Below, in pieces: positions 13,973-20,430 of a DNA stretch of 28,369 nucleotides. Under the pieces are notes generated by a model. That model was not told the origin of the DNA. It ran no database searches and saw nothing but the letters and a program-made list of their open reading frames with translations. The first letter of the stretch is position 1. Each line of letters opens with the position of its first letter. The stretch lies in the NCBI GenBank assembly GCA_910586295.1, contig CAJUGE010000047.1, forward strand, positions 1-28,369, given 5' to 3'. The stretch comes from an uncultured Bacilli bacterium (GTDB taxonomy: Bacteria; Bacillota_I; Bacilli_A; RF39; UBA660). Both the position numbers and the translations under genes were made by a program.

Positions 13973-14830
13973 ATGAAAATGAGAACAGAGAAACAAATAT
14001 ATGATACTATACTTAATTTTGCTAAAGCAGATGATAGAATTAGGGTGGTTACTTTAGAAGGTTCAAGAACAAATATTAATATTATACCAGATGATTTTCA
14101 AGATTATGATATTACTTTTTTTGTCACAGACATGCAGAGTTTTATTAATAGTGATGAGTGGCTTAATGTTTTTGGAGAGAGACTTATTATGCAAAAACCC
14201 GAGGATATGGAATTGTTTCCAAAAGAAGAAAAAGGGTATTCATATCTTATGTTATTTTGGGACGGAGTTAAAATAGATTTGACATTATTGCCATTAGAAG
14301 TTTTAGATGAATATTTTACTTGGGATAAATTAGTAAAATTATTATTAGATAAGGATAATCGTGTTACTAATATACCAGTACCTACAGATGAAGATTATTA
14401 TATAGAACATCCGACAGCACGTTCTTTTGATGATTGCTGTAATGAATTTTGGAATACTGTAACATATGTAGTGAAAGGATTATGTCGAAAGGAAATTTTA
14501 TTTGCAATCGACCATTTAAATAATATTGTGCGTATGGAATTACTGCGAATGATTTCATGGAAGGTTGGAATAGAGCAAGGTTATAGTTTTAGTCTAGGAA
14601 AAAACTATAAATTTTTAGAACGATATATTTCACCTGAATTATGGAAGAAAATTCTTGCTACATATAATATGGGGTCATATACAGAAATGTGGAAATCTTT
14701 AGAATTATGTATGGGAATTTTTAGAATGGTATCAAAAGAAGTGGCACAATGTTTAAATTATTTATATCCAGATTATGATAAAAATATTAGTAATTATGTT
14801 ATAAGACAAAAAGAAAAATATCAAAGATAA
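13973..14830 (+). CDS. ant(6)-Ib: Aminoglycoside 6-adenylyltransferase ANT(6)-Ib (streptomycin resistance)
   Basis: A 285-aa enzyme that transfers AMP from ATP to the 6-OH of streptomycin. The nucleotidyltransferase signature is present: VVTLEGSRTN (27-36), then DFQDYDITFFV with the metal-binding Asp pair, MLFWDGVKIDLTLLPL, and the conserved block DDCCNEFWN...YVVKGLCRKEILFAIDHL...LLRMISWKVGIE. It is the Ib type by length and remembered sequence rather than the common ANT(6)-Ia (aadE). Start MKMRTEKQ has AGTGAG upstream; the second Met is also possible. It follows tet(44), as in the pair first described in Campylobacter fetus. It has its own -10. Confidence 0.9.
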   Translation: MKMRTEKQIYDTILNFAKADDRIRVVTLEGSRTNINIIPDDFQDYDITFFVTDMQSFINSDEWLNVFGERLIMQKPEDMELFPKEEKGYSYLMLFWDGVKIDLTLLPLEVLDEYFTWDKLVKLLLDKDNRVTNIPVPTDEDYYIEHPTARSFDDCCNEFWNTVTYVVKGLCRKEILFAIDHLNNIVRMELLRMISWKVGIEQGYSFSLGKNYKFLERYISPELWKKILATYNMGSYTEMWKSLELCMGIFRMVSKEVAQCLNYLYPDYDKNISNYVIRQKEKYQR

Positions 14831-14886
14831 AACATTTCTAACATTTGATGATAAAATAATTGGATATCAAAATTATAAAGAGGGCA

Positions 14887-14900
14887 ACAAATTACAATTT
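14887..14900. repeat. AAATTACAATTT repeat, copy 4
   Basis: ACAAATTACAATTT, 57 bases after the ant(6)-Ib stop. It closes the repeat-bounded cargo zone. Confidence 0.6.
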
Positions 14901-14949
14901 ATCGAGTAAATTATCTAAAATAAGTATAATTTATCAAATATATATAAAC

Positions 14950-14992
14950 TGCAAAATCGCAATATAAATATATTTAAAAATGCAAAAATGCA
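14950..14992. promoter_or_regulatory. Paired LysR-type operators upstream of lysR
   Basis: TGCAAAATCGCA (14950-14961) and TGCAAAAATGCA (14981-14992), 31 bases apart (three helical turns), 10 bases before the -35. The same motif recurs at two other promoters nearby. Confidence 0.65.
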
Positions 14993-15001
14993 GTTTTTTT
15001 G

Positions 15002-15030
15002 TTGACTTTTGTCGTTTTATAGTATATTAT
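15002..15030 (+). promoter_or_regulatory. lysR promoter
   Basis: TTGACT (15002-15007), 17-base spacer, TATTAT (15025-15030). Confidence 0.65.
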
Positions 15031-15059
15031 ATAAACCAATTTAAAGAGGGGGAAGTAGT

Positions 15060-15929
15060 ATGCTAAAAACTCAATCAATGAATCTGGATTATATTAGAAC
15101 TTTTGTAATAGTTGGACAATCTAAAGATTTAACTGATGCTGCATCAAAACTTAATATTGATCCAACTAATGTCTCAAGACATATAAAAGCATTAGAAGAG
15201 ATAATGCAAACGAAATTATTAAATAGAAATCAAAAAACTTTTGAATTAACTGAAGATGGAAAAAAATTATTTGAAGGATATGAAAAAGCATATAACATGA
15301 TGCTTTTAGCAGAAAAAACATATACACAAAGTAAATCTCTTAATAGTGGAAAATTAACTATTGGTATAAGTCCAGAGATGGAATTAGGATTTGCAAATGA
15401 TAAGATTAAGAACTTTAAAAGCAAGTATCCTAATGTTGTTGTTAAAATAATTAATTTACCAACACAGGAATTATATGAAAAATTGTCCCAATTTTATGTT
15501 GATTTTATTATTGACACTCCAGTAAATAATTTTAAAAAAAGTAGCAATATTAAAGTAAAAGAATTATTTTTAGATCAATACTGCATAGCATATTCTCCAC
15601 AATATTTTAAAATTGAATTGAATTCTATAAAAGATTTAATGGATTTACCTTTAATCTTACCAATTACTTCTAAAACTGAAAGAAAAATGTTTGATGAATT
15701 AGTAAAGAAAGAAAATATTAGTAAAAATCTTTCGTTAGAAATAGATAATTATGAATCTATTATGGATTATATTGATTCTGGACTTGGATTTGGTTTAGTT
15801 CCTAAAAGATATATTACTGATAATGAATATAAAACTCTAGATATTGATTTAAACAAAGAAATTATAATAGCATATATTCCAGAAAATTTATCAGAATCTG
15901 CTAAAATGTTATTAAATGAATTTGAATAA
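15060..15929 (+). CDS. LysR-family transcriptional regulator
   Basis: A 289-aa protein of normal LysR length. The winged HTH is at 7-65: MNLDYIRTFVIVGQSKDLTDAA, then PTNVSRHIKALEEIMQTKLL and LTEDGKKL. The remaining ~200 residues form a periplasmic-binding-like sensor domain (GKLTIGISPEMELGFANDKI ... IDSGLGFGLVPKRYI) that binds a small inducer in this family. GGGGGAAG precedes the ATG. Paired TGCAAAATTGCA-type palindromes lie before this gene, before the radical SAM operon and before the first transfer regulator, so it probably controls itself and both. A perfect hairpin follows it. The inducer is unknown; a product or substrate of the adjacent enzymes is a reasonable guess. Confidence 0.85.
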   Translation: MLKTQSMNLDYIRTFVIVGQSKDLTDAASKLNIDPTNVSRHIKALEEIMQTKLLNRNQKTFELTEDGKKLFEGYEKAYNMMLLAEKTYTQSKSLNSGKLTIGISPEMELGFANDKIKNFKSKYPNVVVKIINLPTQELYEKLSQFYVDFIIDTPVNNFKKSSNIKVKELFLDQYCIAYSPQYFKIELNSIKDLMDLPLILPITSKTERKMFDELVKKENISKNLSLEIDNYESIMDYIDSGLGFGLVPKRYITDNEYKTLDIDLNKEIIIAYIPENLSESAKMLLNEFE

Positions 15930-15940
15930 TAAAATATTTT

Positions 15941-15974
15941 ATACTCTAGTTTTAATAGACTAGAGTATTATTTT
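15941..15974 (+). terminator. Terminator after lysR
   Basis: Perfect 10-bp stem ATACTCTAGT / ACTAGAGTAT with an 8-base loop, then TATTTT. Confidence 0.65.
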
Positions 15975-16036
15975 GCAATTTTGCAGTTACAGTTGTAAAA
16001 TTGTATGGCTATCTATTTCAATAGATATGTTATTAT
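15974..16036 (+). promoter_or_regulatory. Operators and activator-type promoter of the radical SAM operon
   Basis: TGCAATTTTGCA (15974-15985) and TGTAAAATTGTA (15994-16005) are exactly 20 bases apart. A second inverted repeat, TATCTAT - TTCA - ATAGATA (16010-16027), lies between them and a TATTAT -10 (16031-16036). No good -35 exists at the expected position, as in activator-dependent promoters. The ATG is 27 bases on. Confidence 0.6.
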
Positions 16037-16062
16037 AAGCACCATTAAAGCGAGGTGTTTAT

Positions 16063-17187
16063 ATGCAAGTAATTGAAATGCATTCGAGTTGGTTAGCAAT
16101 TAACTCTATTATAGGTTGCACTAATAATTGTAAATATTGTCTATTACAAGCAACTAATGATAATTGTCATGTACCAAAGATTTTAGCAACCCCAAAGGAA
16201 GCAGTAGAACAATTATTAAATTATAAATATTATGATTTAGATATTCCAGTTTGTCTATTACCTAATACTGATGCTTTCTTAAATGAAACTAATATAAATT
16301 ATTTAATTGAGCTTTTAGAAGAAATAAGAAAACATCATATAAAAAATGATTTAGTAATTATTACAAAATGTAAAATTACTAATAATGTAATTGATTTAGT
16401 AAAAAAGATGAAATCAAATGGGCAAAATATAGTATTTTATATTAGTTATTCTGGATTAGGAAAGGATGTAGAACCTGCTATTTCTGAAGAAATTTTAAAA
16501 AGAAATTTTAAATTGTTAAGTGAGAACAATATTGATGTTATTCATTACTTTAGACCATTTCTTCCTCAAAACTCTAATCCAGAAAGGATTCAAGAAATAT
16601 TAGATTTTGTGAATCAATATACTGATGTGTCAGTAATTACTGGACTTGCTCTCATTGAAACATTTATTGATAAAATAGAGTGTTGGAATGAAATAAAAGA
16701 GAATAAAGAAAAAGCACTAAAAGCCAACTGTGTATGGCCTCAAAGTGCATGGGATTATTTTAATAATTCATATTCTCATAAACAACAAACATTTCAAACG
16801 AATACTTGTGGATTAAATGCAAAATTAAAAAGAGCATCATCACAATATTATGGAACATTTGAATGTCAAAATTATAATCATTGCAGTGAAGAACAAAGAA
16901 ATCGTTGTAAACTAGCTCATAAATTATTAAACCAACAACAAATAATAAATCAATGTAAAAATCTATTAAAAAAACTGGATTTTAACATTGAAAATGTAGG
17001 ATTTTATTTTGATGAATTTGGCAGTTTAGAACTTAAAAATATAGATTTAAAAATAAGTGATGCTTCTTATTTATCTTATAAATTAGGAGTTAAAGTATAT
17101 ATTTCTTCAAACTGTATTGTTCCAGATACTTACAATTCTACATTAAATGGTGCAAAACCTTTGGTATTGAAAGTAGGTGCAAAGTAA
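16063..17187 (+). CDS. Radical SAM enzyme, spore-photoproduct-lyase-like
   Basis: A 374-aa protein with the radical SAM cluster motif C19-x3-C23-x2-C26 (GCTNNCKYCLL). The following pattern, VCLLPNTDAFLNETN...LVIITKCKIT, resembles the spore photoproduct lyase/SplB family, which handles damaged or modified DNA bases, though many relatives have other substrates. A second Cys-rich segment near 248-283 (NTCGLN, FECQNYNHC, RCKLAH) could hold an auxiliary Fe-S cluster. GAGGTG precedes the ATG. Its stop overlaps the next start by one base (TAATG), so it is translationally coupled to the MazG-like/Nudix protein. The substrate is unknown; the partner suggests a nucleotide. Confidence 0.75.
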   Translation: MQVIEMHSSWLAINSIIGCTNNCKYCLLQATNDNCHVPKILATPKEAVEQLLNYKYYDLDIPVCLLPNTDAFLNETNINYLIELLEEIRKHHIKNDLVIITKCKITNNVIDLVKKMKSNGQNIVFYISYSGLGKDVEPAISEEILKRNFKLLSENNIDVIHYFRPFLPQNSNPERIQEILDFVNQYTDVSVITGLALIETFIDKIECWNEIKENKEKALKANCVWPQSAWDYFNNSYSHKQQTFQTNTCGLNAKLKRASSQYYGTFECQNYNHCSEEQRNRCKLAHKLLNQQQIINQCKNLLKKLDFNIENVGFYFDEFGSLELKNIDLKISDASYLSYKLGVKVYISSNCIVPDTYNSTLNGAKPLVLKVGAK

Positions 17188-18731
17188 TGAAAGATATTAT
17201 TAAGTTTTTAGATGTCCATTATAAATCAGCATTAAAGTTAGTAAGCGATTTTGATATTACCAAAAATAAAGCATGGAATCCTCAAATTTATCTAAATGAA
17301 CTTTATGTACAATTAGGTCATGTTTATAATGTTTTATTTGCGAATGAAAATGTTAATGAAAATAAAAGAAAAATTGATAATCTAGGAGATGAATTATCAG
17401 ATGTTTTATTGCAACTAATCAATTTGGCTAAAATCATGAATATCAATATGTATGATATAAAAGATTATAAAGACTTTAAATATGATAACATAAATGGAAT
17501 TACAATTTTATTGGGACAATTAACAGAAGCAGTTATGGAAATCAATGAATGTCGCTTTAAAAAGAGTAGATATGGATTTGATTCTAGTTATGATTTTGTA
17601 AAGGATCGTTTATTCAAACTATTTATCATTACTTATAACATATCTAAAGATTATAAGTTAGATATGATTAAAGAATTTGATGATATGTTAAAAGATGCTA
17701 ATGGCTTTTTAGATAGATTTAGAAAAGGAAATAATAAAGTAAACGAATATATTGATATATATGATTCTAATGAAAATCTATTAGGTTATTGTGAAAAAGG
17801 AAAAGCTCATAAATTAGGTTATTGGCATAAAGTATTCGGATGTTTAATTTATAACAGTAAAAGACATAAAGTATTTATGCAATTAAAAAATCCTAACTAT
17901 AACAAAATAAACAAAATTCCACTTTTAGAAATTACTGCAGGAGGACATCTTATCTCTGGCGAAACATTACAAAATGGTGTTCGTGAAATAAAAGAAGAAA
18001 CAGGATTTACTGTTGAGTATGAAGAATTAACTTTTTTAGAAAAAAGAAAATGTAATAAGACTATTTCAAAGGATTATAAAATAAAAGAGTTCCAATATTA
18101 TTATAGTTTGGACTTAAATATTCAAGTAGAAGAATTTAAGAATTTTGATACATCAGAGGTGTTATCATTTGTAGAAATTGATATTAGTGATTTAATTAAA
18201 TTACTAAATGGAAAAATAAAGAATATAAAAGGTAAAAATTCAGAAAGTGAAGATATGATAATTACCATAGATGATTTAGATCAGGCATATATAAAAAATG
18301 GTTTATACATATCACTTTTAACGAAGTTAAATTTAAAAAGGGGGAAAGGAATTATGCAAAGAAAAATTAGAAAACTTTATCGTACAATAAATCATCAGAA
18401 GAAAAGAAAACCAGAAGAATTTTATTTTGACGATGGTAAAGTATGTAATTCTAAAGATTATAACAAAGATAACATTAAGTATTCAGTGCAATTAGTAAAC
18501 ACTGATAGGAATACTGATAACTATATTGTATGTTTATTAGCAATTATCAATCACAAACCAATTCCACAGTTATTAAAAAAAGAATTTAATAGTAAGAGAG
18601 GAACAAACAAATATTTTAATGAAATATGTGCATTAGTTGAAAATAATACTAACCAAGAAATTATTGATAAATGTTATGAAGATAAGTTTTTAAATATGGG
18701 AAAGGTTAGCTTCTTTAGTAAACTATTCTAA
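17187..18731 (+). CDS. MazG-like / Nudix fusion protein
   Basis: A 514-aa multidomain protein. Residues ~35-80 (NELYVQLGHV ... GDELSDVLLQLINLAKIM) look like the helical MazG nucleotide pyrophosphohydrolase core with its ExxD; a second similar stretch lies at 105-170. Residues ~188-330 form an IPP-isomerase-like Nudix domain (LGYWHKVFGCLIYN, LLEITAGG) with a Nudix box at 252-275, GGHLISGETLQNGVREIKEE, one residue shorter than canonical between E and RE. Residues 390-514 are a basic domain I do not recognise, preceded by an in-frame ATG with a strong Shine-Dalgarno. Two nucleotide-hydrolase domains coupled to a radical SAM enzyme suggest processing of a modified nucleotide. Confidence 0.7.
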   Translation: MKDIIKFLDVHYKSALKLVSDFDITKNKAWNPQIYLNELYVQLGHVYNVLFANENVNENKRKIDNLGDELSDVLLQLINLAKIMNINMYDIKDYKDFKYDNINGITILLGQLTEAVMEINECRFKKSRYGFDSSYDFVKDRLFKLFIITYNISKDYKLDMIKEFDDMLKDANGFLDRFRKGNNKVNEYIDIYDSNENLLGYCEKGKAHKLGYWHKVFGCLIYNSKRHKVFMQLKNPNYNKINKIPLLEITAGGHLISGETLQNGVREIKEETGFTVEYEELTFLEKRKCNKTISKDYKIKEFQYYYSLDLNIQVEEFKNFDTSEVLSFVEIDISDLIKLLNGKIKNIKGKNSESEDMIITIDDLDQAYIKNGLYISLLTKLNLKRGKGIMQRKIRKLYRTINHQKKRKPEEFYFDDGKVCNSKDYNKDNIKYSVQLVNTDRNTDNYIVCLLAIINHKPIPQLLKKEFNSKRGTNKYFNEICALVENNTNQEIIDKCYEDKFLNMGKVSFFSKLF

Positions 18732-18820
18732 AATGGAAGATAAATTCCAATAATTTTACCTATAAATATGACTACATTTTGGATATTGTTATTCCAAAAA
18801 TCCCATGTTACAATGTTATA

Positions 18821-18857
18821 AATAGGACTTTTCATGTAGAGAGGTCTTATTTTTTTA
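18821..18857 (+). terminator. Terminator after the MazG/Nudix gene
   Basis: AATAGGAC / GTCTTATT (8 pairs, one G-U) with a 15-base loop and seven T. A weaker 7-bp repeat TTTTGGA / TCCAAAA lies at 18777-18799. Confidence 0.65.
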
Positions 18858-18867
18858 CCTTTTTCAC

Positions 18868-18899
18868 TGCAAAATTGCAGTTGGTAATGCAAAAATGCT
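18868..18899. promoter_or_regulatory. Paired LysR-type operators before the transfer-region regulator
   Basis: Perfect TGCAAAATTGCA (18868-18879) and TGCAAAAATGCT (18888-18899), 20 bases apart, the second touching the -35. Same motif and spacing as at the radical SAM operon. Confidence 0.65.
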
Positions 18900-18926
18900 T
18901 GACTTTTTAATAAAAAGTTGTATTAT
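18899..18926 (+). promoter_or_regulatory. Promoter of the transfer-region regulator transcript
   Basis: TTGACT (18899-18904), 16-base spacer, TATTAT (18921-18926). It would make a ~150-base untranslated leader ending in the hairpin at 19026. Apart from the terminator, operators, promoter and that hairpin, the gene-free stretch 18732-19085 shows nothing else I can support. Confidence 0.6.
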
Positions 18927-19025
18927 ATACTACAATTATTTATATTATCTTTAATATAAATTATGTAGTAATTAGCAGTTTTGGGGTTCTGGTAATGCTT
19001 TCAATTTATAACTTTATAAGCAACA

Positions 19026-19063
19026 AGAGAAAATTACTAGAACGATAGTATTTTCTCTTTTTT
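19026..19063 (+). terminator. Leader terminator/attenuator before the 154-aa regulator
   Basis: AGAGAAAAT-(T bulge)-ACTA pairs with TAGT-ATTTTCTCT, 13 pairs around a 6-base loop, then a T-run. It lies between the promoter at 18899 and the start at 19086, so it must be read through for expression. Confidence 0.65.
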
Positions 19064-19085
19064 GAGAAACTAGAGGGGGATAAAT

Positions 19086-19550
19086 ATGAAAGCACTTATT
19101 TCAAGAAAGTATTTAGATAACTTTGAAATGAAAGAATTAAGCAAAGCAGTTTTTGATTTATTTGATGATTATAATTTCATTTGCAGTTTAGTTAGAGATC
19201 ATATGATAGAAAAAACGAATTGTAGAGATTATGCTAAAAATAAATCCAATAGTTCAAGTGAAGAACTAAAATCACTTTTAAAAAGAGAATCATATATAAA
19301 ATATTTAAAAGAGTTTGAAAAAAAAGTTGAAGACTTAAAAGCAAATTTTACAGATGATGAATTAAAAGTATTCAAATATAGTATTGGAGATAGAGAAACT
19401 GATAAAGAGCTTTGTGATCGAATAACCAAAACATATAAAACTTATTTCATTATTAAGAAAAGTTGTTATGTTAAAGTTGCTTTAAAATTTAATTTATTAC
19501 CAGAAACTGTTGATGAGACATTAGAAAGAACTTTTATGGCTATTGCATAG
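19086..19550 (+). CDS. Sigma-70/ArpU-like helical regulator
   Basis: A 154-aa, highly charged, all-helical protein. The N-terminal two thirds contain a coiled-coil-like segment (LKSLLKRESYIKYLKEFEKK); the C-terminal part (DDELKVFKYSIGDRETDKEL, then a basic helix and VKVALKFNLLPETVDETL) has the outline of a sigma region 4/ArpU-type HTH seen in phage and ICE regulators. GAGGGGG lies just before the ATG. It comes first in the transfer region, behind a LysR-type operator pair and a leader terminator, so it is likely an early regulator. The family assignment is by outline only. Confidence 0.5.
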   Translation: MKALISRKYLDNFEMKELSKAVFDLFDDYNFICSLVRDHMIEKTNCRDYAKNKSNSSSEELKSLLKRESYIKYLKEFEKKVEDLKANFTDDELKVFKYSIGDRETDKELCDRITKTYKTYFIIKKSCYVKVALKFNLLPETVDETLERTFMAIA

Positions 19551-19567
19551 GTAAATTTATACAAAAA

Positions 19568-19604
19568 CACAAAACAACATGAAAAAAGCACGAAACAACA
19601 TGAA
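19568..19604. repeat. Two direct repeats with 21-base period
   Basis: CACAAAACAACATGAA (19568-19583) and CACGAAACAACATGAA (19589-19604) differ at one base and start 21 bases apart (two helical turns), about 18 bases before the -35 of the next promoter. A binding site for an activator such as the preceding 154-aa protein is plausible. Confidence 0.6.
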
Positions 19605-19621
19605 TTGAACATACGATTCTA

Positions 19622-19649
19622 TTGAAATGAATTTGTCAAGTGCTATAAT
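19622..19649 (+). promoter_or_regulatory. Promoter of the 157-aa regulator transcript
   Basis: TTGAAA (19622-19627), 16-base spacer, TATAAT (19644-19649). Confidence 0.6.
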
Positions 19650-19673
19650 ATGGTAAAATGAAAAAATTATGCG

Positions 19674-19744
19674 AGGAGGAAAAACCTCTTTTTATTTTTT
19701 TCATTTTGAGGAGAAGAAACCTTTTTGGAATCTTCTCTTTTTTT
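19674..19744 (+). terminator. Tandem terminator hairpins before the 157-aa regulator
   Basis: Hairpin 1: AGGAGG / CCTCTT around AAAAA (19674-19690), then TTTATTTTTTT. Hairpin 2: GAGAAGA / TCTTCTC (19711-19737) plus inner CC/GG, then a T-run to 19744. CCTC of hairpin 1 can also pair with GAGG at 19708-19711, an alternative that would weaken both. Both lie between the promoter and the start codon, so expression should need read-through. Confidence 0.65.
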
Positions 19745-19763
19745 ATGGGAGGAATGGTTTGAT

Positions 19764-20237
19764 ATGGTTATTGAAAATGAATTGAAAAATGAAGAGTATA
19801 TTGATGAATTTATTTTAAGTCCAGAAGAATTAAAAGAATTTGATATGGAAGAAACATTTAATAATGTACTAGAAAAGATAAGAAAGTTAAAAAAAGCGAG
19901 GAATATTTTTATAAATGGTTATCATTTAAGACTTACTCCAGACTATCAACCTAGATTAGAAGCATTTACTAATAGTGTAACTGATAAAGTAGGTAATGCA
20001 GTTGAATATAAGTTAGATTCAGAACAAGAATATAATGAGTTTAATTATCATTTAAGTAAGTTATATGAAACAATGTCGAAAATTGAAATTGCTTATATCA
20101 ATGATTGCTTATTATGTAATAGATCAGAAAACTCTGTAAAAGAGAAGTTTAATGCTACTAGAAAAACTTTTGAAGATGCTAAAAATAGCAGTATCGCAAG
20201 ATTTGCATTAGCATTTAATATCATTGAATATAAATAA
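19764..20237 (+). CDS. Sigma-70/ArpU-like helical regulator
   Basis: A 157-aa helical protein of the same general plan as the 154-aa one upstream: acidic N-terminus (NELKNEEYIDEFILSPEELK), central basic helix (LEKIRKLKKARNIFI), and a C-terminal HTH-like part (KIEIAYINDCLLCNRSENSV ... ARFALAFNIIEYK), like ArpU/sigma region 4 regulators. The ATG at 19764 follows GGGAGG by about 11 bases; an earlier in-frame ATG lies in the terminator and is rejected. It probably continues a regulatory cascade that opens the transfer operon. Direct target unknown. Confidence 0.5.
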   Translation: MVIENELKNEEYIDEFILSPEELKEFDMEETFNNVLEKIRKLKKARNIFINGYHLRLTPDYQPRLEAFTNSVTDKVGNAVEYKLDSEQEYNEFNYHLSKLYETMSKIEIAYINDCLLCNRSENSVKEKFNATRKTFEDAKNSSIARFALAFNIIEYK

Positions 20238-20275
20238 ATATTTAACCATTTCTTCCAAAGGAAGGAGGAAAAAAC

Positions 20276-20427
20276 ATGAAAACAATTTTAAAAATCCCAT
20301 AAATTAAAAAAATTGATAAAAAACTCTTGCAAAATTTCTTTTTTTAAGTGATAAATATATAAAGAGGAAAACTTATTATTTGGTTATTAAAACACCATAT
20401 AAGCAAGTTTATGATAGGAGTGAATGA
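20276..20427 (+). pseudogene. Short ORF with an in-frame stop and a frameshift
   Basis: A near-ideal GGAAGGAGG leads to ATG and eight sense codons (MKTILKIP) before TAA. The frame continues as IKKIDKKLLQNFF to a run of seven T; shifting there by -1 opens LSDKYIKRKTYYLVIKTPYK ending QVYDRSE and TGA, just before the next gene. I read this as a broken ~50-codon gene, or as a leader peptide with chance coding downstream. A promoter-like TTGCAA (20327-20332) / GATAAA (20350-20355) pair lies inside it and could serve the next gene. Confidence 0.35.
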
Positions 20428-20430
20428 GTT

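Noticed and set aside
14091..14276. Plus-strand 61-aa ORF inside ant(6)-Ib
   Set aside because: Lies fully in another frame of a clearly coding gene and has no ribosome binding site.
17496..17510. AATTACAATTT match inside the MazG/Nudix gene
   Set aside because: Eleven of twelve bases and within a coding region; probably chance, so not counted as a fifth copy of the cargo repeat.
19568..19604. Start of a CRISPR array
   Set aside because: Only two repeats of 16 bases with a 5-base gap; no spacers and no cas genes.
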